DNA from: Chitinophagaceae bacterium
Lineage (GTDB): Bacteria > Bacteroidota > Bacteroidia > Chitinophagales > Chitinophagaceae
Length of the DNA: 64,000 nt
Direction of reading: 5' to 3'
Assembly (NCBI GenBank): GCA_019638615.1
Contig: JAHBTL010000028.1
Span: 35,137 to 99,136 of the forward strand
The notes under the pieces: generated by a model
Told to the model about the DNA's origin: nothing
What the model saw: the letters and a program-made list of their open reading frames with translations, nothing else
The model's database searches: none
Shown here: positions 55,197-63,639 of the stretch, piece by piece
Layout: every line of letters begins with the position of its first letter
Numbering within the stretch: position 1 is the stretch's first letter
Program-made: the position numbers and the translations under genes

Positions 55197-55568
55197 ATGA
55201 AAGCTACACTCTTAAACACTGCAATTGGCTTTGCCATAGTCCTTTCTTCTTTCACTTGTAAAAAAGACAAAGATCAAAACTTTTGCGATAAAGAACGCAT
55301 TATTAGTGATACGGTTTACAATAGAACAGGAACTGTATACTACCTTGAACCATATGGAAGATGGGGAATTAGAATAGACTCTGCAACGAACAGCTTAGAT
55401 GACTCTTTTGTTGGGTTCCCTTGCGACCTATCTAACGAATTTCGTGCAGAAGCCTCAAAAGTTACATTTAGTGGGGTGTTAAAGCACTTAAATGAAGATG
55501 AGATCAAGAGACCTGAAATCAAAACACTTCATCTCTTCTACATTGAGGTGTCTTCGATTAGTCATTAA
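55197..55568 (+). CDS. Small hypothetical lipoprotein
   Basis: This is a 123-residue protein with a lipobox (LSSFT then Cys21). No family is recognised. It has a Cys pair (Cys30, Cys76) outside the lipobox that might form a disulfide. It is followed after 11 bases by the truncated protease gene, so the two may have formed an operon, possibly as inhibitor and protease, but this is only a guess from position. Confidence 0.6.
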   Translation: MKATLLNTAIGFAIVLSSFTCKKDKDQNFCDKERIISDTVYNRTGTVYYLEPYGRWGIRIDSATNSLDDSFVGFPCDLSNEFRAEASKVTFSGVLKHLNEDEIKRPEIKTLHLFYIEVSSISH

Positions 55569-55579
55569 AACCTGTCGAT

Positions 55580-55954
55580 ATGAAAAAAATCTCCTTTCTA
55601 TTGCTTTTATTTGTTTCTTTAAAAGCATCAACACAAGTTTTGTACGATAATGGAAAGCTGACACCCCCATCTCCTAAATTTACAGTTACTCCAAAATTCG
55701 TCGTAATAGGGACATGGGGGAAAACAAACATTTCCTTCTTTTTTCAAAATGGCACGGCAGATATAGCCGGAACTGCGGAACAGAACTCTGTTATTCAAGG
55801 TATGCAATTATGGTCAGCTTATACACCCCTTACATTTACGCAAGCAGCGAGTGCAGGGGCAGCAGATATTGTGATTTCCTGGGCTACCTTTGCTGTACGA
55901 AGTCTCCGGACTTCGTACAGCATATGTTCTTTCGGGACTTTGTCCCGAATCTAA
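55580..55954 (+). pseudogene. Matrixin-like (M10) metallopeptidase gene, 3' part lost
   Basis: The 124-residue frame starts with a signal peptide (1-18, ending ASTQ) and continues like the N-terminus of matrixins (KFVVIGTWGKTNISFFFQN, EQNSVIQGMQLWSAYTPLTF and ADIVISW). The zinc motif HExxHxxGxxH should come about 40-60 residues later but is missing: after ISWA the frame runs into two perfect palindromes (55892-55921 and 55931-55949) and stops. The product would be inactive. Confidence 0.7.
55892..55949. repeat. Two adjacent palindromes that end the protease frame
   Basis: The first has 13-base arms GCTGTACGAAGTC and complement with loop TCCG (55892-55921). The second has 8-base arms TTCGGGAC and GTCCCGAA with loop TTT (55931-55949). 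They mark the junction where the protease gene loses similarity. Confidence 0.75.
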
Positions 55955-55971
55955 TACTCTGAACAAAGCAA

Positions 55972-56904
55972 TTAATTCCCTATAAACTCATTCACATTCT
56001 CTTTCGTTACCAGTTGAAAAGGAATGAACACTGCTTTGTTTTCAACCGGTTGTTTTTCTGTAAGCTGTATTGCCATGTCTATGGCGCCCGCTCCCTGCCC
56101 TTTCGCATCCTGGAAAACAGTAGCGTCCAGGCGCCCGTCTTTTACCGCCTGCAATGCATCGGCAATAGCATCAATACTTACTACTGCTACTTTGTCCTTC
56201 ATCTTTGCCTGTTCCAGCGCCTGCAACGCGCCCATGCCCATTTCATCATTGTGGGCAAATACGGCATTGATCTTATTTCCGTATGACTGTATCCAGTTTT
56301 CCATCAGGCTCATCCCCTTCACCCTGTCCCATTCAGCCGTTTGTTCCGCCAGTACCGTAATCCCCGGATATTTATTCAATACTTCCTTAGCGCCCGCGGC
56401 CCGTTTGATTTGTGCAGCCTGCCCCATATATCCATCCATTATTACTATGTTTCCTTTACCGTCTAACAATTTGGCAATTTGTTCCATTGCGATCTGCCCC
56501 GATTCTTCATCGCGGGATCCTGCAAAGCCGTCGGGCTGTGCGCGGGTTTCGGAATTTACATTCACAATGGGTATGCCGGCCGCTTTTGCTTTTTCAACTG
56601 CCGGGGAACTGGCTTCCACTTCACAGGGATTCAGGATAATGGCATCTACCTGCTGCGCTATAAAAGTTTCGATCTGCTGCACCTGCTTTTCGGCTGTCCG
56701 CTGCGCGTCATTTACAATCAGCTCTATATTTTTTTCCTTTGCTCTTGCCTCCATCGCATCTTTAACATTTACAACAAATTCCGATTGCAGGCTGAGCATG
56801 GAAGCGCCAATGGTGAGCTTTTTTTCCCCGGAGCCCGGCTGATTGCATCCCGCCGTCATCATTACAGAAATTACAGCAAAAACCAATGTTGTTCGTATAT
56901 TCAT
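55972..56904 (-). CDS. Orphan sugar ABC transporter substrate-binding lipoprotein
   Basis: This is a 310-residue protein of the periplasmic binding protein type 1 class (RbsB-like). The signal ends in a lipobox (MMTAG then Cys20). The fold is recognised from LTIGASMLSLQSEFVVNVKD, QVDAIILNPCEVEASSPAVE, GNIVIMDGYMGQAAQIKR, and NAVFAHNDEMGMGALQAL. It should bind a pentose or hexose outside the inner membrane. No ABC ATPase or permease gene is near, so it may serve a remote transporter or a signalling role. The ATG at 56904 is preferred because the longer frame to 56961 spoils the signal. It is divergent from the dehydrogenase-cytochrome gene with a 175-base gap. Confidence 0.85.
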   Translation of the reverse strand: MNIRTTLVFAVISVMMTAGCNQPGSGEKKLTIGASMLSLQSEFVVNVKDAMEARAKEKNIELIVNDAQRTAEKQVQQIETFIAQQVDAIILNPCEVEASSPAVEKAKAAGIPIVNVNSETRAQPDGFAGSRDEESGQIAMEQIAKLLDGKGNIVIMDGYMGQAAQIKRAAGAKEVLNKYPGITVLAEQTAEWDRVKGMSLMENWIQSYGNKINAVFAHNDEMGMGALQALEQAKMKDKVAVVSIDAIADALQAVKDGRLDATVFQDAKGQGAGAIDMAIQLTEKQPVENKAVFIPFQLVTKENVNEFIGN

Positions 56905-57079
56905 ATCAAGCGTTGATTTTTTAGGAAGAGGGAAGATATGAATTTTTGAGAAAGCCTGCATTGTTATGCGATCAAAAACCGGCAGGATCTGTGATAAGCT
57001 TCAATAATGTTGTACCGGTCTGAGTAGCGCCAGGCATTTCATATCTCAGCGTTTTATCCAAATTGCAAAACCCGGAAGA

Positions 57080-59335
57080 ATGAGAATCATATTATCCGTT
57101 CTGAGTATTTTCTGTATTGCTGTTAATATACACTGCTCAACTGCCAGTAACAATACTCCTGAAAAACCTGCCAAAAGACCGCCTGTTATTCAACATCCTT
57201 CTCCCATGCCGCTAACGCCGGAAGAAAGCATAAAAGCCATGCACCTTCCGGAAGGTTTCCGGGTAGAGCTGGTCGCCAGCGAACCGATGATACAGGAACC
57301 TGTAGCAATGGTTTGGGATGGCAACAGCAACATGTACGTTGCGGAAATGCGCACCTATATGCAGGATATAAACGCTACCAACGAAAACGATGCCGTGAGC
57401 CGGGTGGTGCGGCTGGAAGATACCAACGACGATGGCAAAATGGATAAGCGGACTGTTTTTATAGACAGTCTGGTATTACCGCGCATGTTACTTGCACTCG
57501 ACGACCGGCTGATCGTACAGGAAACCTATTCAAACAATATTCATGCCTATCGCGATACGGATGGTGATGGCATAGCCGATGAAAAAGTGTTGGTATATCA
57601 CAATGAAACACCGGATAAAAGAAACCTCGAACATCAGCGGAGCGGAATGCTATGGAATCTCGATAACTGGATCTATACGAGTATCCATCTCCGTTATAAA
57701 TGGGAAGGAGATCATTTGAAAGCAGACACCCTAGAGGATGTTCCTGCCGGGCAATGGGGTTTGGGTAACGATGACTATGGACGGCTGTTTTTGTCTTCTG
57801 CAGGAGGCGAAATAGCGGCCAAAGGTTTTCAGCAAATGCCGGCATATGGCGAGCTGGAATTTGAAGAAGCGCAATATGAAGGTGATTTTCATGAACCCTG
57901 GCCCATCATAGCCACCCCGGATATAGAAGGTGGCAAAAAACGCCTCCGCGATGACAGCACACTCAATCATTTTACCGCTACCTGCGGGCAAACCATCTAT
58001 CGTGGGAACGCACTGCCTTCTTATATGCACGGCGATCTTTTTATTTGTGAACCGGTCGGGCGTCTGATCCGGCGCGCTAAAGTATTGAACAAAAACGGGG
58101 TAAGGGTTGTAAAGAACGCTTACGACAAAGCCGAATTCCTTGCTTCCAGCGATATGAATTTCCGCCCGGTGAATATGACTACCGGGCCTGACGGCTGTTT
58201 GTATATCGTAGACATGTACCGGGGTATTATACAGGAGGGCAACTGGACAGGCCCCTCGTCGTATATCCGTCCGCAAATACTCCGTTTTGGGCTTGATAAA
58301 AATATCGGCCGGGGAAGAATATACCGCATCGTTCATGAATCCGTTCCACCTTCCCGCGAACGACCGGCTTTGTTAAACGCTTCACAGGCACAATTGATAG
58401 CATATCTTTCTCACCCCAATGGCTGGTGGCGCGATAACGCGCAAAAGCTGCTGGTACTGCGCAACGACGCTTCTGTTGTACCAGCGCTGAAAGCATCAGC
58501 GCTTGGTCATTCGTCTTTTTTAAACAAACTGATGTTCTGGAAAGAAAAACCTTCCGCCATAGGCAGGATACACGCGTTATGGACGCTGGAAGGATTGCAG
58601 GCGGCAGACAAAAACCTGCTGCTGGAACTGATGGAAGATCCCGCGCCGGAAATGAGGAGGATGGCCATATGGATCAGTGAGCCTTACATCAAAAAAGATG
58701 ACCCGGAAATCATGGACAGGTTGAAACAAATAGTAAATGACCCGGATACGGATGTGCGTACACAACTGGTACAATCCTTACGGTATAGCACAAACGAAAA
58801 AGCTACACCCATACTGGAGGCTGTTATTCAAAAAGATTCCGTTCGTACCAGCATGGTGTACCAGGCAGCACAGCTAACACTGGGGCATCTTACCAGTTCG
58901 CTTGCCGTGCAGGTGAATACGGAAGGATTGGATGAAGCATCCAAAGCGCTGGTATTGAAGGGTGCGGACAATTTTAAATCGCTCTGCTCATCCTGCCACG
59001 GGTCCGACGGCAAAGGATTGCAATTCGGTGGCGCCGGCATGGTAGCGCCACCCTTAGCCGGGTCTCCGCGTGTAACCGGCAACCCGGGAGCCCTTATCAG
59101 GATCGTATTAAGCGGTTTAAAAGGCCCTGTTGACGGTAAGGACTACCCCAGTATCATGCCACCACAGCTTAACAGCGAAGACCAGTGGCTGGCGGAAGTA
59201 TTGAGTTATATCCGCACCAACCTGGGGAACGAAGCCTCTGTCATACAACCTGCCGACATTAAAAAAGTTCGTGATGTGGTGGGCAGAAGGTGGGATCCCT
59301 GGACGCTGGAAGAATTACAACAGGCGGGGTTTTAA
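57080..59335 (+). CDS. Membrane-bound dehydrogenase-domain / HEAT / cytochrome c fusion protein
   Basis: This is a 751-residue exported protein with a hydrophobic leader ending near Cys19 (VNIH then Cys), a possible lipobox. Residues 45-420 form a beta-propeller of the PQQ-like sugar dehydrogenase/DUF7133 kind (EPVAMVWDGNSNMYVAEMRT, DTNDDGKMDKRTVFIDS, DTDGDGIADEKVLVYHNETP). Residues 430-620 contain HEAT-type helical repeats. The C-terminus is a cytochrome c domain with CSSCH at 636-640 and a likely Met ligand in YPSIMPP. It probably oxidises a sugar or polyol outside the membrane and hands electrons to its own haem. Substrate unknown; the neighbouring sugar-binding gene suggests a sugar. Confidence 0.82.
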   Translation: MRIILSVLSIFCIAVNIHCSTASNNTPEKPAKRPPVIQHPSPMPLTPEESIKAMHLPEGFRVELVASEPMIQEPVAMVWDGNSNMYVAEMRTYMQDINATNENDAVSRVVRLEDTNDDGKMDKRTVFIDSLVLPRMLLALDDRLIVQETYSNNIHAYRDTDGDGIADEKVLVYHNETPDKRNLEHQRSGMLWNLDNWIYTSIHLRYKWEGDHLKADTLEDVPAGQWGLGNDDYGRLFLSSAGGEIAAKGFQQMPAYGELEFEEAQYEGDFHEPWPIIATPDIEGGKKRLRDDSTLNHFTATCGQTIYRGNALPSYMHGDLFICEPVGRLIRRAKVLNKNGVRVVKNAYDKAEFLASSDMNFRPVNMTTGPDGCLYIVDMYRGIIQEGNWTGPSSYIRPQILRFGLDKNIGRGRIYRIVHESVPPSRERPALLNASQAQLIAYLSHPNGWWRDNAQKLLVLRNDASVVPALKASALGHSSFLNKLMFWKEKPSAIGRIHALWTLEGLQAADKNLLLELMEDPAPEMRRMAIWISEPYIKKDDPEIMDRLKQIVNDPDTDVRTQLVQSLRYSTNEKATPILEAVIQKDSVRTSMVYQAAQLTLGHLTSSLAVQVNTEGLDEASKALVLKGADNFKSLCSSCHGSDGKGLQFGGAGMVAPPLAGSPRVTGNPGALIRIVLSGLKGPVDGKDYPSIMPPQLNSEDQWLAEVLSYIRTNLGNEASVIQPADIKKVRDVVGRRWDPWTLEELQQAGF

Positions 59336-59491
59336 GCTGGATGCATATTGCGATGGAGAAGCAGTTCGATTGGTATTTATCTTAGATCAATAGTGTTTAC
59401 CAATTCTTTATATCTTCCCATAAGTCTTTCCAACCTGGATTCATTTCTGTGGTCAACGTTATTTTTTGCTTTCTGCTCCCACTCGTGCACG

Positions 59492-59722
59492 TCCCTGCGA
59501 GCCCGCTATAGAGTTATATTAAATTAAGGATATCTTGACGCGGGTGAAGCAGTCGCAGCAGGGCAACTGCTTTTTTTCCGCGAGGATGGCTTCTCCCGCA
59601 AAAGCAACCTGATATTTCAGGATTTGTTTAAACGGGCTCGCCATGACGAGTAAGAGGTTGATGACTTCGTAAGTTTCACTATCATTCAGGTTTGCTAATA
59701 ATCCATTCTCCAGCCAAATCCC
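59492..59722. repeat. About 230-base dispersed repeat, copy B2
   Basis: Matches 3172-3402 along most of its length (see that entry). It lies in the gene-free stretch 59336-59997, between the dehydrogenase gene and the GntR gene. Confidence 0.7.
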
Positions 59723-59833
59723 ATGTCTTGCAGGCACACCTGCTCCAACAATTATATATACTTCTCCTTTGCAGAAAACACAGCTACAAAAACCAAACAC
59801 TTGTGCGTCACTGAGAACCCGGCCTCTCCGAAC

Positions 59834-59946
59834 GTTCGGAGGGGTGAAGCAGTTCTCGCAGTAGGAAAATGCAGCTCCACGAGGATGGCTTCTCGCGCCG
59901 AACGTCGGGGCGGTTGTGGTCGCAATAACGACCTTTTTGGTCAGCC
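59834..59946. repeat. Second repeat core and composite-element half-site
   Basis: 59834-59905 is another copy of the GAAGCAG...GATGGCTTCTC core. 59928-59946 is the 19-base ACGACCTTTTTGGTCAGCC arm of the composite element at 35530-35721. The joint occurrence shows that these repeat types mix. Confidence 0.65.
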
Positions 59947-59968
59947 ACCACTGCTCACTGCCTTTCCT

Positions 59969-59976
59969 TATATTTG
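59969..59976 (+). promoter_or_regulatory. -7 promoter element of the GntR-type gene
   Basis: TATATTTG is a perfect match to TAnnTTTG, ending 21 bases before the ATG at 59998. Confidence 0.5.
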
Positions 59977-59997
59977 CCCTTTATTCTTTTTATTCCG

Positions 59998-61038
59998 ATG
60001 AGTGTTATGAAATTCCGTCATTTTTTTGAAAATGTGCAGGTAGATGAATTTTCCGCTACACCTAAATATCTGCAGTTAACCCATTCTATACTGGATGCCA
60101 TTGAAGCAGGAAAGCTTAAAAAAGACGACCTGGTTCCTTCTATCAATGAGCTGAGCTTCGAGCTTGAAATATCGAGGGATACCGCCGAAAAAGGATACAA
60201 GCACCTGAAAAAAATGGGCGTGCTGGGTTCAGTGCCCGGCAAAGGATATTATATCATCAATGATAATATCAAGCAGACGCGCCGTGTAATGCTGCTGTTC
60301 AACAAGCTCAGCTCGCATAAAAAAATTGTATACGACGCTTTTGTAGAAACCCTGGGCGAAGATGTGGCCATCGACTTTTATATTTACAACAACGATTTCG
60401 GGTTATTCAAAAAGCTGATCAGCAATGCCAACGATGATTACTCACATTATGTGATCATTCCGCATTTCATGGAAGGCGGCGAAAACGCCCACGAAATCAT
60501 AAATACCATTCCTAAACACAAGCTCATTTTGCTTGATAAAAAGCTATCGCGGGTAGATGGCGAATACGCAGGCGTATACGAAAATTTTGAAAAAGATATT
60601 TACCATGCGCTGGAGCAGGCATTGAAATCGTTGGCCAAATATCACACCCTGAAGATCATCGTTCCTGAAAAGAGCTACTACCCCATGGAAATTACCAAGG
60701 GCTTTAATCGTTTTTGCCAGGAATACGCCTTCACGCATAAAATAGTACACGATATTGCAACCGAACCTATTAACAGCGGAGAGGTATACATCAACTTAAT
60801 GGAAGCCGACCTGGTAACATTGATCGAACGTTTGATATCCCTTAAGTTCAAGGTGGGCAAAAATGTAGGAGTGATCTCCTATAATGAAACAGTGTTAAAA
60901 AAGATCATCCTGAACGGCATCACTACCATTTCTACCGACTTTCACCAGATGGGCGTACGGGCGGCAGAACTTATTTTATCCGGCGCTAAAGAGCACATAG
61001 AAGTTCCTTTCAAGCTCACCATGCGGGCTTCCCTGTGA
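59998..61038 (+). CDS. GntR-type DNA-binding domain fused to LacI-like sensor domain
   Basis: This is a 346-residue regulator. Residues 15-85 form a GntR winged helix (KYLQLTHSILDAIEAGKLKK, LVPSINELSFELEISRDTAE, VLGSVPGKGYYI). Residues 95-345 form a periplasmic-binding-protein-like sensor as in LacI (VMLLFNKLSSHKKIVYDAFV, HKLILLDKKLSR, GITTISTDFHQMGVRAAELI). Such regulators usually respond to a sugar. The start at 59998 follows the -7 element; an ATG nine bases later is also possible. It may control the genes before it (binding protein, dehydrogenase) or distant ones. Confidence 0.88.
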   Translation: MSVMKFRHFFENVQVDEFSATPKYLQLTHSILDAIEAGKLKKDDLVPSINELSFELEISRDTAEKGYKHLKKMGVLGSVPGKGYYIINDNIKQTRRVMLLFNKLSSHKKIVYDAFVETLGEDVAIDFYIYNNDFGLFKKLISNANDDYSHYVIIPHFMEGGENAHEIINTIPKHKLILLDKKLSRVDGEYAGVYENFEKDIYHALEQALKSLAKYHTLKIIVPEKSYYPMEITKGFNRFCQEYAFTHKIVHDIATEPINSGEVYINLMEADLVTLIERLISLKFKVGKNVGVISYNETVLKKIILNGITTISTDFHQMGVRAAELILSGAKEHIEVPFKLTMRASL

Positions 61039-61125
61039 GGTAAACATTCCCTGTCCTGGCGCTGCAATACGGGAGATGAATAGAGCAGGTTTGTCTATAT
61101 ATTTCATCTATTGGTCTATAGTATG

Positions 61126-61154
61126 TTGCCCTCCTGCAGGTTTGTTTACTTTTG
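61126..61154 (+). promoter_or_regulatory. Promoter of the histidine kinase gene
   Basis: A TTG at 61126-61128 (-33) and TACTTTTG at 61147-61154 (-7, perfect TAnnTTTG) are 18 bases apart. The ATG follows after 16 bases. This is the clearest two-part promoter in the window. Confidence 0.6.
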
Positions 61155-61170
61155 ATATTTTACAGGGTAT

Positions 61171-62256
61171 ATGATCATGAGCAAACGGGCTATTACTATT
61201 ATTATTCATATTACATGCTGGGCATTGTTCCTGTTGTTACCTGTAATCTTCTCCCCGGCGTTTGGTACGCGCCCTAAAGAATTTGACCATGTTTTCGGTT
61301 ACCCCCTGCGGTTTATCCTGAACAACCTGTTCCTTGTTCCTTTTTTTTATTTTAATGCCTACTTCCTGGTACCTGAGCTTTTTTTTAAAAGAAAGAACAT
61401 ATTGTACTTTGGCGCGATATTGCTTTTGCTGTTGATGTTCCTGCTGATCCCTGAAGACCGTCAACGCATCATCAATATCAATAATGTGCCACCGCCAACT
61501 TCATTCCCCGATAGGGAACGACTGAGAATAATGCACGAACGTCCGAACATACTCTTTATCGGCTTTCGTATACTACCCAGGATATTTTCGTTTTGCCTGG
61601 TTTGGCTTTTAGGTACTATGTTACAGGTAATAGAAAGGTGGAGAATAGCAGAGAAACGTTCGCGGGAAAGCGAGCTGGAGAAAGTAAATGCTGAGCTCTC
61701 CTATCTTAAGCTGCAGATCAATCCGCATTTTTTGTTTAACACGCTCAATAATATTTATTCACTGGCATCTATGCAAAGCGCCCAAACCCCTGCTGCGGTA
61801 ATGAAACTGTCGGAAATCATGCGTTATGTAACGCAGGATGCCCAGGCTGATATGGTACCGTTGGAGAAGGAGATCCAGTATATCAACAACTACATTGAGC
61901 TGCAGAAAATGCGCAGCAATGACAGGCTTGAGTTGGTCTTTAATGCCGGAGGCGATTTTTCGAAGAACAATATAGCGCCGCTTTTACTGATTTCATTTGT
62001 TGAGAATGGATTTAAATACGGCATCAGCAATCATGAAAAGAGTTTGATTTCAATTGATATCCGCGTAGAAAAAGATACCCTGGAGATGCAGGTTCACAAC
62101 ACTATTTTTGAAAGGCCTGAAAACGGCGTTACTTCAAGCATTGGTATGTCCAATACACGCAGGCGGCTTGAATTGCTGTATCCCGGCAGGCATGCGCTTT
62201 CCTTTGGTAAAACGGGCAATTTTTATACTGTTGACCTGAAAATTGAATTGTCATGA
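61171..62256 (+). CDS. LytS/YehU-type sensor histidine kinase
   Basis: This is a 361-residue kinase with four membrane segments (about 8-28, 46-66, 76-93, 136-152) and no outer sensor domain of note. The kinase core has LQINPHFLFNTLNNIY with His186 as the probable phosphorylation site and the N-box FVENGFKYGIS. The ATP-binding domain is shortened as usual in this family. It overlaps the response regulator gene by 4 bases (ATGA), so they are a pair. An ATG six bases later is an alternative start. Confidence 0.92.
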   Translation: MIMSKRAITIIIHITCWALFLLLPVIFSPAFGTRPKEFDHVFGYPLRFILNNLFLVPFFYFNAYFLVPELFFKRKNILYFGAILLLLLMFLLIPEDRQRIININNVPPPTSFPDRERLRIMHERPNILFIGFRILPRIFSFCLVWLLGTMLQVIERWRIAEKRSRESELEKVNAELSYLKLQINPHFLFNTLNNIYSLASMQSAQTPAAVMKLSEIMRYVTQDAQADMVPLEKEIQYINNYIELQKMRSNDRLELVFNAGGDFSKNNIAPLLLISFVENGFKYGISNHEKSLISIDIRVEKDTLEMQVHNTIFERPENGVTSSIGMSNTRRRLELLYPGRHALSFGKTGNFYTVDLKIELS

Positions 62257-62951
62257 TCAAATGTGTGGTGGTAGATGATGAACCCCTGGCGATCTCACTG
62301 CTCAATCAATACATCCGGCGGTACAAAGGTTTGGAGATGATGGATGGATTTACCGATGCGCTGGAAAGCATCGGCTATATCAACAACCACGAGGTAGATC
62401 TTTTATTCCTGGATATACTGATGCCGGATATAACGGGCATTCGATTGCTGAAAGAAATTACCAAAAGACCAATCGTGATCTTTACGTCTGCCCATCGTGA
62501 TTTTGCAGTGGACGGATATGAAATGGGAGTAGCAGATTACCTGTTGAAGCCTTTCGATTATGAACGGTTTAAAAAAGCGGTTGACAGAGCGGTTGAACAT
62601 ATCCGGCAGAAACAGAGAGACAATGCGGAGCTCTTACCCGGGATATTCGTCAGATCCGATTATAAGCTGATCAAAATAAACTTCCAGGACATCCTGTATA
62701 TAGAAAGCATGGACGATTACATCCGCATATACCTGCAGGACGGCAAGCCCGTTATTACATTGATGCGACTGAAATCATTCTTTGAAAAGCTGCCTGTTAA
62801 CGACTTTCAACGTGTGCACAGGCGTTATATCGTTGCCCTTAGCAGGATCAGCTCCGTTGAAAGCAGGAAGCTCACACTTACCAATGGAACGGAAATACCT
62901 GTAGGAGATACTTACCAGCAGGTAATACAAGCCTTCAGGGGAAAGCATTAG
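62253..62951 (+). CDS. LytTR-type response regulator
   Basis: This is a 232-residue protein. The receiver domain spans 1-120, with the acidic pair Asp8-Asp9, the phosphorylation site Asp54 (LFLDILMPD) and the conserved Lys in LLKPFDY. The LytTR DNA-binding domain spans 135-230 (IFVRSDYKLIKINFQDILYI, FQRVHRRYIVALSRISSV). It should be phosphorylated by the kinase encoded just before. Target genes are not evident from the window. Confidence 0.94.
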   Translation: MIKCVVVDDEPLAISLLNQYIRRYKGLEMMDGFTDALESIGYINNHEVDLLFLDILMPDITGIRLLKEITKRPIVIFTSAHRDFAVDGYEMGVADYLLKPFDYERFKKAVDRAVEHIRQKQRDNAELLPGIFVRSDYKLIKINFQDILYIESMDDYIRIYLQDGKPVITLMRLKSFFEKLPVNDFQRVHRRYIVALSRISSVESRKLTLTNGTEIPVGDTYQQVIQAFRGKH

Positions 62952-63160
62952 TGAGCAGTGAGCGGTCAGCTATCAGCGGGGCAGTGGACAATGGATAGTG
63001 GACAATGAAGACCATAAACCATAAACAACCTTCCCCGGCGAATCTCAAATATCAAATCTCCAATAACCTGTAACCTGAAAATTGAAACCTGCAACAGCCA
63101 TCCAATCCCAAATCAGAAATCAACAAATCAAAAATCAGAAATCCGTCCCCGGTTCACCTA
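62952..63160. repeat. Degenerate word repeats in the LytTR gap
   Basis: The stretch starts with AGCGGTCAGCTATCAGC-like words (as at 18900) and GTGGACAATGGATAGTGGAC, then continues with AAATCAGAAATCAACAAATC-like and AATCTCAAATATCAAATCTC words. It carries no open frame of note. Confidence 0.55.
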
Positions 63161-63242
63161 TTCTTTTAGATGGTTTACCGATTTTAACAGGCTGATTTAT
63201 TCATTCATATAGAAATTTGACCCGTTCAAATATTTTAATCCA

Positions 63243-63638
63243 ATGTATAACAAAACTGCTATGTACGACGAAATCCCGGTTACCGGAAATACAAACCAAA
63301 CTTCAGCTGCAGGCAAACACGATTTTGTATTTGTAAAGTCAGAATATAAGATCATTAAAATAAAGCTGGATGATATTATGTTTTGTGAAGGGATGAAAGA
63401 TTATACACAGATATATGTTCATGGACGGCTGCAGCCTGTACTTACCTTACAAAACCTGAAAAACTTCAGCAGCCGTTTGCCTGAAAGCAGGTTTGTAAGG
63501 GTCCATCGATCATTTGTTATCTCTCTTCAACACATCGAAACCATTTCACGCAACGAAATCAATATCGGGAAAAAGATCGTTCCCATCGGGCATAGTTACC
63601 GGAACGACTTCTTCAGTATTGTGGAGCGTTACTCATAG
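63243..63638 (+). CDS. Stand-alone LytTR DNA-binding protein
   Basis: This 131-residue protein has only a LytTR domain (about 28-128: DFVFVKSEYKIIKIKLDDIM, RFVRVHRSFVISLQHIETIS, KKIVPIGHSYRNDFF) after a short polar N-terminus. It lacks a receiver, so it cannot be controlled by phosphotransfer to Asp. Its domain resembles that of the response regulator at 62253 and may come from duplication. It could compete for or share its targets. A 291-base gap separates the two genes. Confidence 0.88.
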   Translation: MYNKTAMYDEIPVTGNTNQTSAAGKHDFVFVKSEYKIIKIKLDDIMFCEGMKDYTQIYVHGRLQPVLTLQNLKNFSSRLPESRFVRVHRSFVISLQHIETISRNEINIGKKIVPIGHSYRNDFFSIVERYS

Positions 63639-63639
63639 C

